Shown: positions 43,278 to 52,202, numbered from the stretch's first letter. The stretch: DNA of 64,000 bases from Desulfobacterales bacterium (GCA_016342285.1 JAEINQ010000031.1:1-64000), one strand, 5' to 3'. Translations and numbers: made by a program. The notes: generated from the letters alone by a model not told the origin.

Positions 43278-44366
43278 TCAGATGACGGCATTGAACAGAT
43301 ACCCCACCAGCAAAATGCCCGAGGCCACAACGCCGATGAACACGGCGATGAGCTTGGGTTTGAGGACTTTTCTCAGGATGATCATCTCGGGAAGCGACAG
43401 GGCGATGACCGACATCATGAAGGCCAGCACCGATCCCAGGGCCGCCCCCTTGCCCAGCAGGGCCTCCACCACCGGAATCACGCCGGCGGCATTGCTGTAC
43501 ATGGGCACGCCGATGACCACGGCCAGCGGTACCGACCACCAGGTCCCCTTGCCCATGAGAGACGCCATGAATCTTTCGGGCACGTAACCGTGGATGGCGG
43601 CTCCCACGGCGATGCCCAGGATCACGTAGATCCAGACCCGGCCGATGATCTCTTTGACCGCATCCCAGCCGTAGACGATACGGTCATGCCAGGAGAGGCG
43701 TTCTTCTTCGGTTCCGGCCGAATCCGCGTTGATCTGCCCGACCCAGTCCTCAATGCCGTCCTCCAGATGCATCCGACCCATGACCCACCCGGCGCCGATG
43801 GCCACGGACAGGCCGGTGGCCGCATAGAGCAGGGCGATCTTCCAGCCCAGCAGGCCGTAGAGAAGACCCAGGGCGATTTCGTTGACCATGGGCGCGCTGA
43901 TGAGAAAACTGAAGGTCACCCCCAACGGAATCCCGGCTGCGACGAAACCGATAAAGAGCGGGACGGCGCTGCAACTGCAAAAAGGGGTGACGATGCCCAG
44001 CAGGGCGGCCAGGACGTTTCCGGCCAGCAGGCTCTTTCCGGCCAGCATGTCCCGGGTTCGCTCGGGCGTAAAAAAGCTTCGAATGATACCCACGCCGAAA
44101 ATCACCAGGGTCAGCAGCATCATGACCTTGGGGGTGTCGTAGAAGAAAAACTCCAGGGCGCTTCCCAGGTGGCTGCCCCGGGCAATGGACATGAGGTCGT
44201 AGGTGATGAATTTCGATGCCGGCAGCAGGCGGCTGTAGATCAGCCACCAGGCGGTGACACCGACCACCCCGGTGAACATATAAAGAAAGCGCCGGTCGCC
44301 CGGCTCAGTTGCCTGCTTTTCCGGTTTTTGTTTGCAGGCGCATGCGATATTACCCGTGTTGCTCAT
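43278..44366 (-). CDS. Permease of the DUF318/ArsP type
   Basis: This is a 362-residue, eight-helix or more membrane protein; ATG 44366 (MSNTGNIACACKQ) follows GGGAG. The key TPFCSCSAVPLFIGF motif (about residue 128-142) is the CSC metal(loid)-binding loop of the DUF318 permeases that include organoarsenical exporters (ArsP). A CACK motif lies at the N-terminus. An internal acidic loop (about 215-240) links two halves. Cargo is probably an organoarsenical or another thiophilic metalloid, judged from operon and motif. Confidence 0.82.
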   Translation of the reverse strand: MSNTGNIACACKQKPEKQATEPGDRRFLYMFTGVVGVTAWWLIYSRLLPASKFITYDLMSIARGSHLGSALEFFFYDTPKVMMLLTLVIFGVGIIRSFFTPERTRDMLAGKSLLAGNVLAALLGIVTPFCSCSAVPLFIGFVAAGIPLGVTFSFLISAPMVNEIALGLLYGLLGWKIALLYAATGLSVAIGAGWVMGRMHLEDGIEDWVGQINADSAGTEEERLSWHDRIVYGWDAVKEIIGRVWIYVILGIAVGAAIHGYVPERFMASLMGKGTWWSVPLAVVIGVPMYSNAAGVIPVVEALLGKGAALGSVLAFMMSVIALSLPEMIILRKVLKPKLIAVFIGVVASGILLVGYLFNAVI

Positions 44367-44456
44367 TGCCAAATCTCCCAATTTGCACGTTCAATTTGTT
44401 TTCTCGACTGTCCGGGTTAGTGCCCCGGCGAAATGAGTCATTCTGCGACAGCAATT

Positions 44457-44690
44457 TTATTGGCTGATCCAGGCCAGCACATCCTTTTTCTTAGGGACTT
44501 TGCCAGACACTTTAACCTTGCCGTCCACCACCACGGCCGGGGTGCCGAAGACGCCGTAACCGGCGATTTGCATCATGTCGGTCACTTTCTCAACGCTGGC
44601 ATCCATGCCGGCTTCGGTGAGGGCTTCCATTACGATCTTGGCGGTCTTTTCGCATTTGGCGCATCCGGGGCCCAGAATTTTGATTTCCAT
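44457..44690 (-). CDS. Thioredoxin-like small redox protein (CAKC)
   Basis: This is a 77-residue protein. ATG 44690 is chosen (upstream AAGGAAATGG); ATG 44699 adds three residues. The CxxC active site is GPGCAKCEK (about residue 9), and GVFGTPAVVVDGKVKVSG carries the cis-Pro. The family is the small glutaredoxin-like redox-active disulfide proteins frequently next to DUF318 permeases. It is a cytoplasmic partner of the permease or arsenate reductase. Confidence 0.88.
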   Translation of the reverse strand: MEIKILGPGCAKCEKTAKIVMEALTEAGMDASVEKVTDMMQIAGYGVFGTPAVVVDGKVKVSGKVPKKKDVLAWISQ

Positions 44691-44745
44691 GGGTTCCATT
44701 TCCTTTGTTTAGAAAGTGTTTGGTGTTTTGTATTGGGTGTTTGGT

Positions 44746-45201
44746 TTAGACCTTGGTTGCCGTGTCGGTCAGGGATTCGGGGAGAGATTCAACAAAACTT
44801 CGGATTTCGTCCCGAACCCGGCGGTAGTGGGCCATGGCATCCTCCTCGTCCTTGGCGTTCTCGGCCAGTTGCGGCGGGTCGTCAAACCCGGCATGCAGCC
44901 GCCGTACACTTCCCGGAAAGACCGGGCAGGATTCACGCGCATGTCCGCAGAGGGTGACCACCCAGTCAAAGGAGACATGGTCAAGGGCGTTGATGTCCTT
45001 GGAATGCTGGCCGGAAATATCCACACCGGCCTCGGCCATGGCAGCCGTGGCCCTGGGGTCGACTCCCTTGGGGGAGATGCCGCCAGAGTAAGCGTCGACG
45101 ACGTCTTTTTTAAGGGCTCTTGCCCATCCCTCGGCCATCTGGCTGCGGCAGGAATTGCCGGTACAGAGAAAAAGGACGTTGATCTTTTTTTGTGGTTTCA
45201 A
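44746..45201 (-). CDS. arsC: Arsenate reductase (low-molecular-weight phosphatase type)
   Basis: This is a 151-residue protein. The P-loop CTGNSCRSQ (about 14-22) contains the nucleophilic Cys. VVTLCGHARESCPVFPG (about 82-98) carries the redox Cys pair of the thioredoxin-coupled class. It reduces arsenate to arsenite for export by ACR3. It lies directly downstream of arsR (68 bp) with the thioredoxin genes following. Confidence 0.94.
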   Translation of the reverse strand: MKPQKKINVLFLCTGNSCRSQMAEGWARALKKDVVDAYSGGISPKGVDPRATAAMAEAGVDISGQHSKDINALDHVSFDWVVTLCGHARESCPVFPGSVRRLHAGFDDPPQLAENAKDEEDAMAHYRRVRDEIRSFVESLPESLTDTATKV

Positions 45202-45269
45202 GACGTATGCCTTCGCAGTTATATTTATAAATGCCTACTTGGCTATTTAATGGGATGGGTGGCCTTGTC

Positions 45270-45614
45270 TCATCGGCGGCACAGGTCTTCGCGGTGGACA
45301 TTCGGGAGCTTTTCCAGCAATTGTGACAGGCCATCGTCGTCGGTGAGCCAGTGGCGCAAATTTCCCAACAGGCTCGCCGCATAGGGGCTGCTGTTGCCGC
45401 TGGCCAGCTGGTAGTTGACCCATAGGCCCTCTTTGAAGGATTCGACGATTCCGGCTTTCTCAAGTATCTTTAGATGTTTGGAGACTGTCGGCTGGGCCAC
45501 CTGCAACAATGCCTGCAATTCGCAGACGCACATGGTCCGGTGTTCCAGAAGCTTGACGATGCGGACCCGATTGGGGTCGGATAACGCTTTCATGACCTGA
45601 ACAAAACCTTGCAT
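45270..45614 (-). CDS. arsR: ArsR-family arsenic repressor
   Basis: This is a 114-residue winged-helix repressor. The arsenite-binding CVC motif (HRTMCVCELQALLQV) lies in helix 3. HTH: LLQVAQPTVSKHLKILEKAGIV, then the wing LWVNYQL. It releases DNA when As(III) or Sb(III) is bound. It is the first gene of the operon and has its own promoter and A/T palindrome in the 20-60 bp upstream. Confidence 0.94.
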   Translation of the reverse strand: MQGFVQVMKALSDPNRVRIVKLLEHRTMCVCELQALLQVAQPTVSKHLKILEKAGIVESFKEGLWVNYQLASGNSSPYAASLLGNLRHWLTDDDGLSQLLEKLPNVHREDLCRR

Positions 45615-45619
45615 GACTA

Positions 45620-45671
45620 CCTCCTATATATAGCTAACTGGCAATATAGTGAGGCGGCTCTGTCTTGTCAA
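45620..45671 (-). promoter_or_regulatory. ars operon promoter and likely ArsR operator
   Basis: On the minus strand TTGACA (complement of 45666-45671), 17-bp spacer, TATATT (complement of 45643-45648). Between -10 and the arsR start, a TATAT-N11-TATATA inverted repeat (about 45624-45648) is a candidate ArsR site. The -35 lies inside the histidine kinase coding region, so the upstream gene's 3' end carries the operon promoter. Confidence 0.75.
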
Positions 45672-47613
45672 GCAGTTTTCTGAGCAGGCGGGTGAGGTCC
45701 TGGCGGCCCACGGGTTTGGATAGAAACGATCCAATGCCCATGGATTTGGCGGTATCGCGGTTTATCACGTCACTGTATCCGGTGCAGAGGATAATGGGGA
45801 GGGAGGGGTTTTCCATGAGAAGCGCCTTGGCCAGCTCAATGCCGGTCATGCCGGGCATGGCCTGATCGGTCACCACGGCCTGAACGGTCTCGGGCGCCGC
45901 GAGAAACGCTTGGAGAGCCTTGCGACTATCGGTGAAGACTTGAGGACGGAAACCGGAACGCTCCAGGGTTTTGGCCAGCATCGTTACGATCGGTTTCTCG
46001 TCGTCCACCACCAGGATCCGTTCCTTTTTTCCCAGGACGGGAAGGGGCGATGGCACCGTTTTGTCCACACGTTCCACTTTGGGCGCTGTATGGCGAAACT
46101 CCGGCCAGCGGACAACGAATTCGCTCCCTTTGCCGGGTTCGCTGGATACGGAAATGGAGCCGCCGCTTTGTTTGACGATGCCGTGGACCACGGCCAGGCC
46201 CATGCCCGTGCCGTCTCCCAACGACTTGGTGGTAAAATACGGGTCAAAGATCCGCTGCCGGGTCTCCTCGTCCATGCCGTGGCCGGTATCCCGAACCGTC
46301 AGCAGGACCATCGCTCCCGAAGGCGCTCCGGAATTTATTGACGGCGCATTGGCCTTGCCCGGAACCCTTTCCAGGCCCACTTCGATAAGGCCGCCGCGTT
46401 TGCCAATGGCATGATAGGCATTGGTGCACAGGTTCATGACCACCTGGTGGATATGGGTTGGATCTCCCATGATGACACTGTATTCACTCTGGATATTTTC
46501 CTCGATATGGATGTAGGCGGGCAAGGTGGCGCGGATCAGTTTGAGAGCCTCCCTGATGATAGATTTGGGGCTCAGCGGTTTGAATTGCGTTTCCGTCTGC
46601 CGGCTGAAGGTGAGAATCTGCTGGACAAGGTCTTTGGCCCTGTCGGCGGCTTCCAAAACCTCATGAAGCTGATGGCCTGTGGGATCGTTTTCAGCAAGCG
46701 ATTCCATGGCCATTTCGGTATAACCGATGATGGGAGAAAGGATGTTGTTGAAATCGTGGGCGATACCGCCGGCCAGGGTGCCGATGGACTCCATTTTCTG
46801 GGATTGACGAAGCTGCCCTTCGAGCTTGTCTTTTTCCGCTTCCGTCCGCTTCCGGTTTTCGATTTCATCGGAAAGTTGCCGGTTCGTATCCTGAAGTTCT
46901 TTTGTTCTTTCCGCTACCCTGGACTCGAGTTCGGTATTGACTTGTTGAAGAGCTGTTTCCGCCCTCTGCCTCTCCTCGATTTCCGCTGAAAGTTTTTGAT
47001 TGGTTTCTGAAAGTTGCTTTTTAATCACAAAACGCCGGGCATGGGAATGATAGAAAATCCGTGAACAGGCCCATGCAAAAAGCACTATGGATAGAAGATT
47101 GGGATGGTCCACCAGAGGGCGGACCGGAGGGGGCTGAAATATGGCCAGAATGAGGAAAAAGACGGCCAGCCCGGCAACGTAGATCGTCAGCAGATACCAG
47201 CCTGGAAGCAAAAAAACAGTGGCGACGATGAACGATCCGATGATCAGTGAAGATATGCCGCCGGTAATAATGAACTCCATCACCGTGATGAGGCTGCACC
47301 AGGCGATAATGGCCGCGGCGATGACAAAAGAAGCATGGGAGAGCCGTCGGCTTTGGGCGATCCAGAAAAAGAGGATTTGGCTGACCAGCAGGGCCATGTC
47401 CATCTGCAGAAAAAATCGGTAGCCGATGTGCGCCGGTTTATCGTTCAACAGCCGAAAGTCGGAATAAAGCACCATCAGTCCGAATAGAAAGATGATCCCG
47501 GAAAGCCACTGGATTCTTTCCCTGTTGATATCCACCGTGAGGCGGTCGAGTTCTAAACGGTAGCCGGCCGGTACTGCTGGCTGCCATATGTTTTTGAAGA
47601 TGTTCCTGACCAT
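45634..47613 (-). CDS. Hybrid sensor histidine kinase
   Basis: This protein is about 659 residues; ATG 47706 in frame adds 31 residues. Several membrane helices lie in the first 200 residues, then a coiled coil (KQLSETNQKLSAEIEERQ...). HisKA H-box: GTLAGGIAHDFNNILSPIIGYTEMA. ATPase boxes: VMNLCTNAYHAIG (N), VRDTGHGMD (G1) and TTKSLGDGTGMGLAVVHG. A C-terminal receiver domain is present (RILVVDDEKPIV, VVTDQAMPGMTG, phospho-Asp, Lys in LSKPVG). Input signal unknown. It ends 20 bp before the arsR start, but no cognate output regulator is in view. Confidence 0.88.
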   Translation of the reverse strand: MVRNIFKNIWQPAVPAGYRLELDRLTVDINRERIQWLSGIIFLFGLMVLYSDFRLLNDKPAHIGYRFFLQMDMALLVSQILFFWIAQSRRLSHASFVIAAAIIAWCSLITVMEFIITGGISSLIIGSFIVATVFLLPGWYLLTIYVAGLAVFFLILAIFQPPPVRPLVDHPNLLSIVLFAWACSRIFYHSHARRFVIKKQLSETNQKLSAEIEERQRAETALQQVNTELESRVAERTKELQDTNRQLSDEIENRKRTEAEKDKLEGQLRQSQKMESIGTLAGGIAHDFNNILSPIIGYTEMAMESLAENDPTGHQLHEVLEAADRAKDLVQQILTFSRQTETQFKPLSPKSIIREALKLIRATLPAYIHIEENIQSEYSVIMGDPTHIHQVVMNLCTNAYHAIGKRGGLIEVGLERVPGKANAPSINSGAPSGAMVLLTVRDTGHGMDEETRQRIFDPYFTTKSLGDGTGMGLAVVHGIVKQSGGSISVSSEPGKGSEFVVRWPEFRHTAPKVERVDKTVPSPLPVLGKKERILVVDDEKPIVTMLAKTLERSGFRPQVFTDSRKALQAFLAAPETVQAVVTDQAMPGMTGIELAKALLMENPSLPIILCTGYSDVINRDTAKSMGIGSFLSKPVGRQDLTRLLRKLLDKTEPPHYIAS

Positions 47614-47828
47614 GGTTTGGGCAATCGGAGTCCGTGTAAACGTTTGACCGCCTGTCGCTGTCAACGGCCAATGGTAAACCACCGGAATAGGGACTGCATT
47701 TATCATGCCTACTTGGTTCCGGTCCAGATTTTGCCTTATTTTCGATGTGTTGGATGGGGCGAGGATGGTCGGTCCAATTGCGGCGGAGCCATACAGAGGT
47801 GATTTTTTGACGCTCGGGTCCCTTTCGG

Positions 47829-48011
47829 TTACGCTTCACCGTTCCATTGGGCGACGATGTGGTCTGAAATCTCCTTAAGGACAAAATACCGTTTCAATGC
47901 CCGGGCGATTTCGGGCTGGGTCGGTTTTTGGCCGGTGACCTCGGTGACGTAATGGGTTATCGTTGCCACCGCGTCCCGAATGGTATCGTCGATTGGTTGA
48001 ACTGGTTCCAT
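47829..48011 (-). CDS. Small conserved-type hypothetical protein
   Basis: This is a 60-residue protein; ATG 48011 follows CAGGGAGCC. The frame continues upstream into a copy of the MITE-like repeat, so the shorter start is right. MEPVQPIDDTIRDAVATITHY... and EIARALKRYFVLKEISDHIV suggest two helices with a DNA-binding-like EIARALKRYF turn. No family is named. It lies about 120 bp upstream of the histidine kinase on the same strand. Confidence 0.55.
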   Translation of the reverse strand: MEPVQPIDDTIRDAVATITHYVTEVTGQKPTQPEIARALKRYFVLKEISDHIVAQWNGEA

Positions 48012-48023
48012 GACAGGCTCCCT

Positions 48024-48213
48024 GTTTTCCATCCATAAATGGCCTTTTTGCCCAATCTCTGCGTCAATCGGCGCCATTGCTTGTGCGGCATAGCGCGCTA
48101 TGCCTCCGCGCAATGGCTTGATTGCCTTGACCTTGGACAAAAATTCACATTTATGAATTGGAAACACCTATTGGCGCCCGTCCATCATAGAACGATCCGC
48201 GGATGGGCACTCC
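48024..48213. repeat. MITE-like composite repeat, copy B
   Basis: This copy, with ends TTTTCCATCCATAAATGG and CATTTATGAATTGGAAAC at 48165, matches the unit at 7935-8075 almost base for base. The following hairpin (GCGCCCGTCCA...GGATGGGCAC, about 48174-48211) is diverged. It lies between two divergent genes. Confidence 0.85.
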
Positions 48214-48427
48214 CTAATATTTCAGACCCGGTATGGCCTCTCTGTTGATTTGAGAAATCCAACCGTCTGATAATGCAACTGCCCTCGATAGGCAAGACCA
48301 AAAACCCCTTGTATTATAGGGGCGGCTGCGCTATTCGATTTCATAGCCCTTTGATTTTAAGGCGTTTCGTCGCTTCGTGCCCGTTTCCCGCGCGGTTGGG
48401 CTTTTAAACATGGAAAAGGAGATCCAT

Positions 48428-48898
48428 ATGTCAGTTGCAGCAAAACGCATATTGATGGCAGTCGCAGTGACGGTTTTTTCCATATCGATGACCTTCAACG
48501 CCTGGGCCGGAGAGTGTGAAGACGGGCTGGAAAAATGCCAGAAAAAATGCACTAAACAGGCGCTCGGTGCAGACAGCCCAGAAGAATTCAAAGAGATGAC
48601 CGACCTTGACGGGCCCTGCGAGTCCAGGTGTTTTACGCGGTCCGGCAAATGCCAGATCAAGGCCGTCGACAAGAAGAACGCCGGCAAGGTCAAAAAGATC
48701 ATCAAGTCGCGCAAAAAGTCGTATGCCAAGCTCTGCGAGAAGCGCTTCCAGAAGCTGATGGGGAAATGCACCAAAACCGCCAACAAAGATCTCGGAAAAC
48801 TCAAGTCCTGCTACAAGAAGAAGGTCCGCCCGGCTATTCTGGATTGTTACGAGGAAATCGACAAGGGCCTGCCCTTTCCCGGCGGTGAGGAAAGTTGA
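48428..48898 (+). CDS. Secreted cysteine-rich protein
   Basis: This is a 156-residue protein with ATG 48428 after AAAAGGAGATCC. The signal peptide (RILMAVAVTVFSISMTFNAWA) is cleaved before GECEDGLEK. The mature part has about 12 Cys spread as CxxxC-like pairs (EKCQKKC, GPCESRC, GKC), Lys-rich helices and an acidic end, suggesting a disulfide-stabilised or metal-binding periplasmic protein. No family name is assigned. Confidence 0.65.
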   Translation: MSVAAKRILMAVAVTVFSISMTFNAWAGECEDGLEKCQKKCTKQALGADSPEEFKEMTDLDGPCESRCFTRSGKCQIKAVDKKNAGKVKKIIKSRKKSYAKLCEKRFQKLMGKCTKTANKDLGKLKSCYKKKVRPAILDCYEEIDKGLPFPGGEES

Positions 48899-48939
48899 CG
48901 GTATGTAACCGTCGCCCATTGAACGACTGAAATCTTGTG

Positions 48940-49902
48940 CTAATGCCCGAAAAAGGCGTTGATATATTTCAACGCGGTAAAAACAATAACACCGGCCAGC
49001 ATCCATTTAATCCCCCTGGCCGGGACAAATTTCTGGCAGCGTGCCCCCAGGTACATTCCCGCCATCCCTCCGATGCCGAAGAGAACACCCAGAAGCCAAT
49101 CGGGCGCCACCGACAGGTTCGGGTAGAACAGTGAAATGGCCTGGTAAAAAGTAACGCCGGCCACCGAGGTGACGAAGGTTCCCATCAACGCGGCCCCGGC
49201 CACGGTATAGACCGGCAATCCGAAGACGGTCACGAAAAACGGGGCAATGATCGAACCGCCGCCGATGCCGTAGATGCCGCCCACGATGCCGACGATGAAG
49301 CTGAGCGTAAAAATGCCCCAGAACGAAACGTCAAACGCTTCGTCATAGAAGGTATATCCCAGTCGTTTAAAATTAAAGTGGGTCACTTTGACCGTCGGCA
49401 GAGGGGCGCTGTCGGGGTTATCCTGGCCGGCGACCTTTGAGCGGTGCCGGCGCACCACCTCCTGAAATCGCTTTTCAGCACCCGCCTTGTTGATGTTACC
49501 CGGCTTTTTCCCCAACAGATCCCGTACCATCTTCATTCCGATATAAAACAGGACGACAGCGGCAAACAACTTGAAATGTCTGGGATTTGGGAGATATGCC
49601 ACGCGGACAACGGCCCCGATAAAAACCCCGGGCAGGGTACCGGCGACCACGACCCAGGTGAGGGGCCACACCATGCGCCCTTCTTTGTAATAGCGATAGA
49701 CCCCGCTGGGGATGGCCACGATATTGAACAGTTGGTTGGTGGCACTGACCGATGGGTTGGTGTATCCGAGAAACGACATCTGGAATGGCAATAGAAGGAA
49801 AGCACCCGATACGCCGCCCATGGAGGTGAGAAAAGAAATCACGAACGCGACGGCGGGGGGAATCCAGGGGGCGACTTCGACTCCGGCCGTTTGAAAGAGC
49901 AT
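48940..49902 (-). CDS. TSUP/TauE-SafE permease (first copy)
   Basis: This is a 320-residue, eight-helix membrane protein; ATG 49902 follows GGAGGCTTTA. The duplicated TSUP motif pairs are visible: TSMGGVSGAFLLLPFQ in half 1 and GGIYGIGGGSIIAPFFV in half 2, joined by a long cytoplasmic loop (about 145-200). Such permeases move sulfite, organosulfonates, sulfate or similar oxyanions. Gene order (TSUP, TunR-like regulator, second TSUP) points to tungstate/molybdate or sulfur-oxyanion uptake controlled by the regulator. Confidence 0.85.
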   Translation of the reverse strand: MLFQTAGVEVAPWIPPAVAFVISFLTSMGGVSGAFLLLPFQMSFLGYTNPSVSATNQLFNIVAIPSGVYRYYKEGRMVWPLTWVVVAGTLPGVFIGAVVRVAYLPNPRHFKLFAAVVLFYIGMKMVRDLLGKKPGNINKAGAEKRFQEVVRRHRSKVAGQDNPDSAPLPTVKVTHFNFKRLGYTFYDEAFDVSFWGIFTLSFIVGIVGGIYGIGGGSIIAPFFVTVFGLPVYTVAGAALMGTFVTSVAGVTFYQAISLFYPNLSVAPDWLLGVLFGIGGMAGMYLGARCQKFVPARGIKWMLAGVIVFTALKYINAFFGH

Positions 49903-49925
49903 TAAAGCCTCCTTGGAAAATGGTC

Positions 49926-49964
49926 TTGACAGAACGAACACGATAAATTTAATATTCGTGTCAA
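49926..49964. promoter_or_regulatory. Divergent control region with palindrome (candidate TunR operator)
   Basis: The 164-bp gap between the first TSUP gene and tunR holds TTGAC...GTCAA (49926-49930 and 49960-49964) with inner ACACGA/TCGTGT arms (49938-49943 and 49956-49961). A plus-strand TTGACA at 49926-49931 with TTAATA 17 bp later (49949-49954) could be the tunR promoter. The palindrome would then overlap it, allowing autoregulation and control of both directions. Confidence 0.5.
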
Positions 49965-50066
49965 TATATCAAGGGGTCCATTTCGATGTCAAGGCGGTTT
50001 TGCCGTGTTGTTTCGGATGGCGGATATGCTACAGATAAAAAACACGAAAAAAAAACATAAAATGGG

Positions 50067-51194
50067 ATGTCGACAATCAAGCTTATGGCCGCCAATAAAA
50101 AACACACGTCAATGCCGCTCGACCCAAAGATTCCGGCGGCAAAAAGCATGCGCCATGGCCGCATCGTTTCCGTTCCGGATCAAGGCCAATGCCTGGATAC
50201 CGTTCAGCTCGACCGATTGGAGCAATCATTTCGAACGTGGGTGAATGGCTCGGTTCGCGCGGATGTACGCCTGTCCCGCAGGCGTATCTTAATTATTTTT
50301 CTACTGATCCGGTACACCGGGGCCAAACTGAATGAAGTGTTGGCGCTTAATCCGTTCCAGGACATCGATCCGGGTCGGTCATCGGTTTTCTTTCACAGTT
50401 CGGATAAAAGCAACGAATCGGCACCAAGGGAGGTTCAGATCTCCGAAACGCTATCCCGCGAGATCCGGGATGCGCTTGCCGATCCTTCCTTCAGGGTGTC
50501 TCTAAAAAACCGTTTCGGGGTTGATCCGGGCTTTGTGCGGCGAAAATTCTACGAACGGGCCGAGGCCTGCGGGTTTCCCAAGCGGATGGGCGGCCCGGAA
50601 ACGCTTCGCAAGGCGCGGGGCGTGGAGTTGATGCAAGGCAATCTGCCGTTACCTGCGGTTCAAAAGATGCTGGGGCACTCGACCCCCAACCTGACCTCAT
50701 CCTATGTCTCCTTTTCGCCGGATGACATTCAGCAGGTGACAAGGTTATTCATGGAGAGGGAGGCTTCTCGTAAAACCAGTGCGCGGAACTCTTTTTTCGG
50801 GAAAATCCAGGCGATCCAGCGGGGAGATATTCAGTCTGTCGTGACCCTGACCACCATCGGCGGCCATGGGGTCACCACGGTCATCACCAACGACAGCCTG
50901 GATCGGCTCGCTTTGAAGGAAGGCATCCTGATTACAGCCGAAGTCAAGGCCCCATGGGTTATCTTGCAAAAAGGGGACGCGGAGCCTGTGTGCAGTGCGG
51001 AAAACCGCTTTTACGGCGTTATCGCACGAAGCAACAAAGGCCGGGTGAATACCGAATATGCTGTCCGCCTGACTGATGAAACCGAACTGTGTGCCATTGT
51101 TTCAACGGCTGGCGGCCTCGCCGTGGATTTAAATGAGGGCGACCGGGTTTGGGCGTTGTTCAACTGCTTTGCGGTGGTTTTACATGTTGATTAA
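50067..51194 (+). CDS. tunR: TunR-like tungstate/molybdate-responsive regulator
   Basis: This is a 375-residue protein with a rare domain pair. Residues of about 45-225 form a tyrosine-recombinase-like DNA-binding domain (LIRYTGAKLNEVLAL, MLGHSTPNLTSSYVSF). It lacks the catalytic Arg (TGAKLNE where recombinases have TGxRxxE), and RHxxAT is absent. Residues of about 240-375 are two TOBE/Mop-type oxyanion domains (ARNSFFGKIQAIQRGDIQSVVTL, ENRFYGVIARSNKGRVNTEYAVRL). This combination is the TunR family reported in sulfate-reducing bacteria. It should bind DNA depending on WO4 or MoO4. Its TSUP neighbours are likely targets. Confidence 0.85.
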   Translation: MSTIKLMAANKKHTSMPLDPKIPAAKSMRHGRIVSVPDQGQCLDTVQLDRLEQSFRTWVNGSVRADVRLSRRRILIIFLLIRYTGAKLNEVLALNPFQDIDPGRSSVFFHSSDKSNESAPREVQISETLSREIRDALADPSFRVSLKNRFGVDPGFVRRKFYERAEACGFPKRMGGPETLRKARGVELMQGNLPLPAVQKMLGHSTPNLTSSYVSFSPDDIQQVTRLFMEREASRKTSARNSFFGKIQAIQRGDIQSVVTLTTIGGHGVTTVITNDSLDRLALKEGILITAEVKAPWVILQKGDAEPVCSAENRFYGVIARSNKGRVNTEYAVRLTDETELCAIVSTAGGLAVDLNEGDRVWALFNCFAVVLHVD

Positions 51195-51335
51195 CGCCAA
51201 AGGCGGGCAAGCCTCGACAATCGTTCAACTTAGGTAACAAGAAAGTGGCTCTTCGCTGTTTCATATGGGTAAAATTGTTCCCGACACTCTCCTGGCTCCC
51301 ACACGAAATAGCGAGGAACCGGAAAGGTTTGATTC

Positions 51336-52097
51336 GTGAGCCTATCGGGCATCCTCTGGATCTTTATATTTTTTGTTTCGCTGGTGCTGACCATGGTGGG
51401 CCTGGGCGGGGGACTTATATTCTCCCCCCTTTTTGTGATTCTGGGGTTTGCCAAGGCTGACGCGGCCTCGGCCTCGTTGTTTTTGAATTTTATCGCTGCC
51501 GGATCCGCCGCATACACCTACTCGAAAAAGAAGATGATCGATTTCTCCCTGGCCCTGCCCTTGATCGTCTCATCAAGCCTGGCGGCCCCCATCGGGTCGT
51601 ATTTCAATGTACGCCTTGATACCGGGCCGTTCCTGATCATCATGGCCGTCGTGCTGGCCATGGCAGGGGGCCGCATGCTGATGTCGCCGGCCGGCGAGGT
51701 TGAAGCCGGGGCGATCGGATCATCGAAAAAAATTATCGGCGGGATCGGAATCGGGGCCTGCATTGGCGTGGTGGGCGGGCTGCTGGGAATCGGCGGCGGT
51801 GTCTTTATTGTTCCCCTCCTTATCTATGTGCTCAAAACACCGATCAAGATTGCCGCCGCATCTTCGACTTTCATCGTCTGTTTCTCTTCTTTGACCGGTT
51901 TTTTAGGGTATGCCTCCATGGGACGGATCGACTGGCTGTTTATCCTGCCCGCGGCCGTGGCCTCTTTTGCCGGGGGCCAGGCCGGGGCCAGGATCATGAG
52001 CACCCGGCTGAAGGGGAAGAGCATCCGCATTATTTTCAGCGTCCTGCTCTTTGCCCTGTGTGTTAAACTGGTGTGTCAATCAATGCTCGGCCGGTAG
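51336..52097 (+). CDS. TSUP/TauE-SafE permease (second copy)
   Basis: This is a 253-residue, eight-helix protein; GTG 51336 follows AAAGG. Half 1 has VGLGGGLIFSPLFVILGF and half 2 GGLLGIGGGVFIVPLLIYVL, the TSUP signature pair, with a short loop. It is shorter than the first copy and diverged from it, so this is not a recent duplication. It lies 141 bp downstream of the TunR-like gene on the same strand and may be part of its regulon. Confidence 0.85.
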   Translation: MSLSGILWIFIFFVSLVLTMVGLGGGLIFSPLFVILGFAKADAASASLFLNFIAAGSAAYTYSKKKMIDFSLALPLIVSSSLAAPIGSYFNVRLDTGPFLIIMAVVLAMAGGRMLMSPAGEVEAGAIGSSKKIIGGIGIGACIGVVGGLLGIGGGVFIVPLLIYVLKTPIKIAAASSTFIVCFSSLTGFLGYASMGRIDWLFILPAAVASFAGGQAGARIMSTRLKGKSIRIIFSVLLFALCVKLVCQSMLGR

Positions 52098-52202
52098 GGG
52101 AAATCCCGTTTCACGAAGCTTTTCCCTGCAAGATTTAGTTGAGTGCCTGTGACCGGTGGTGGTCTTTTCGAAGATTGTTCCCGCCCATGGCCGCGTTTCA
52201 CC

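Noticed and set aside
43203-44420. 405-codon plus-strand frame opposite the CSC permease
   Set aside because: It is His/Asp/Gly-rich shadow sequence; the minus strand has the TPFCSCSAVP motif and membrane helices.
50067-51194. Active integrase
   Set aside because: The recombinase-like domain lacks the catalytic Arg and RHxxAT box and is followed by two TOBE domains, so it is a regulator.
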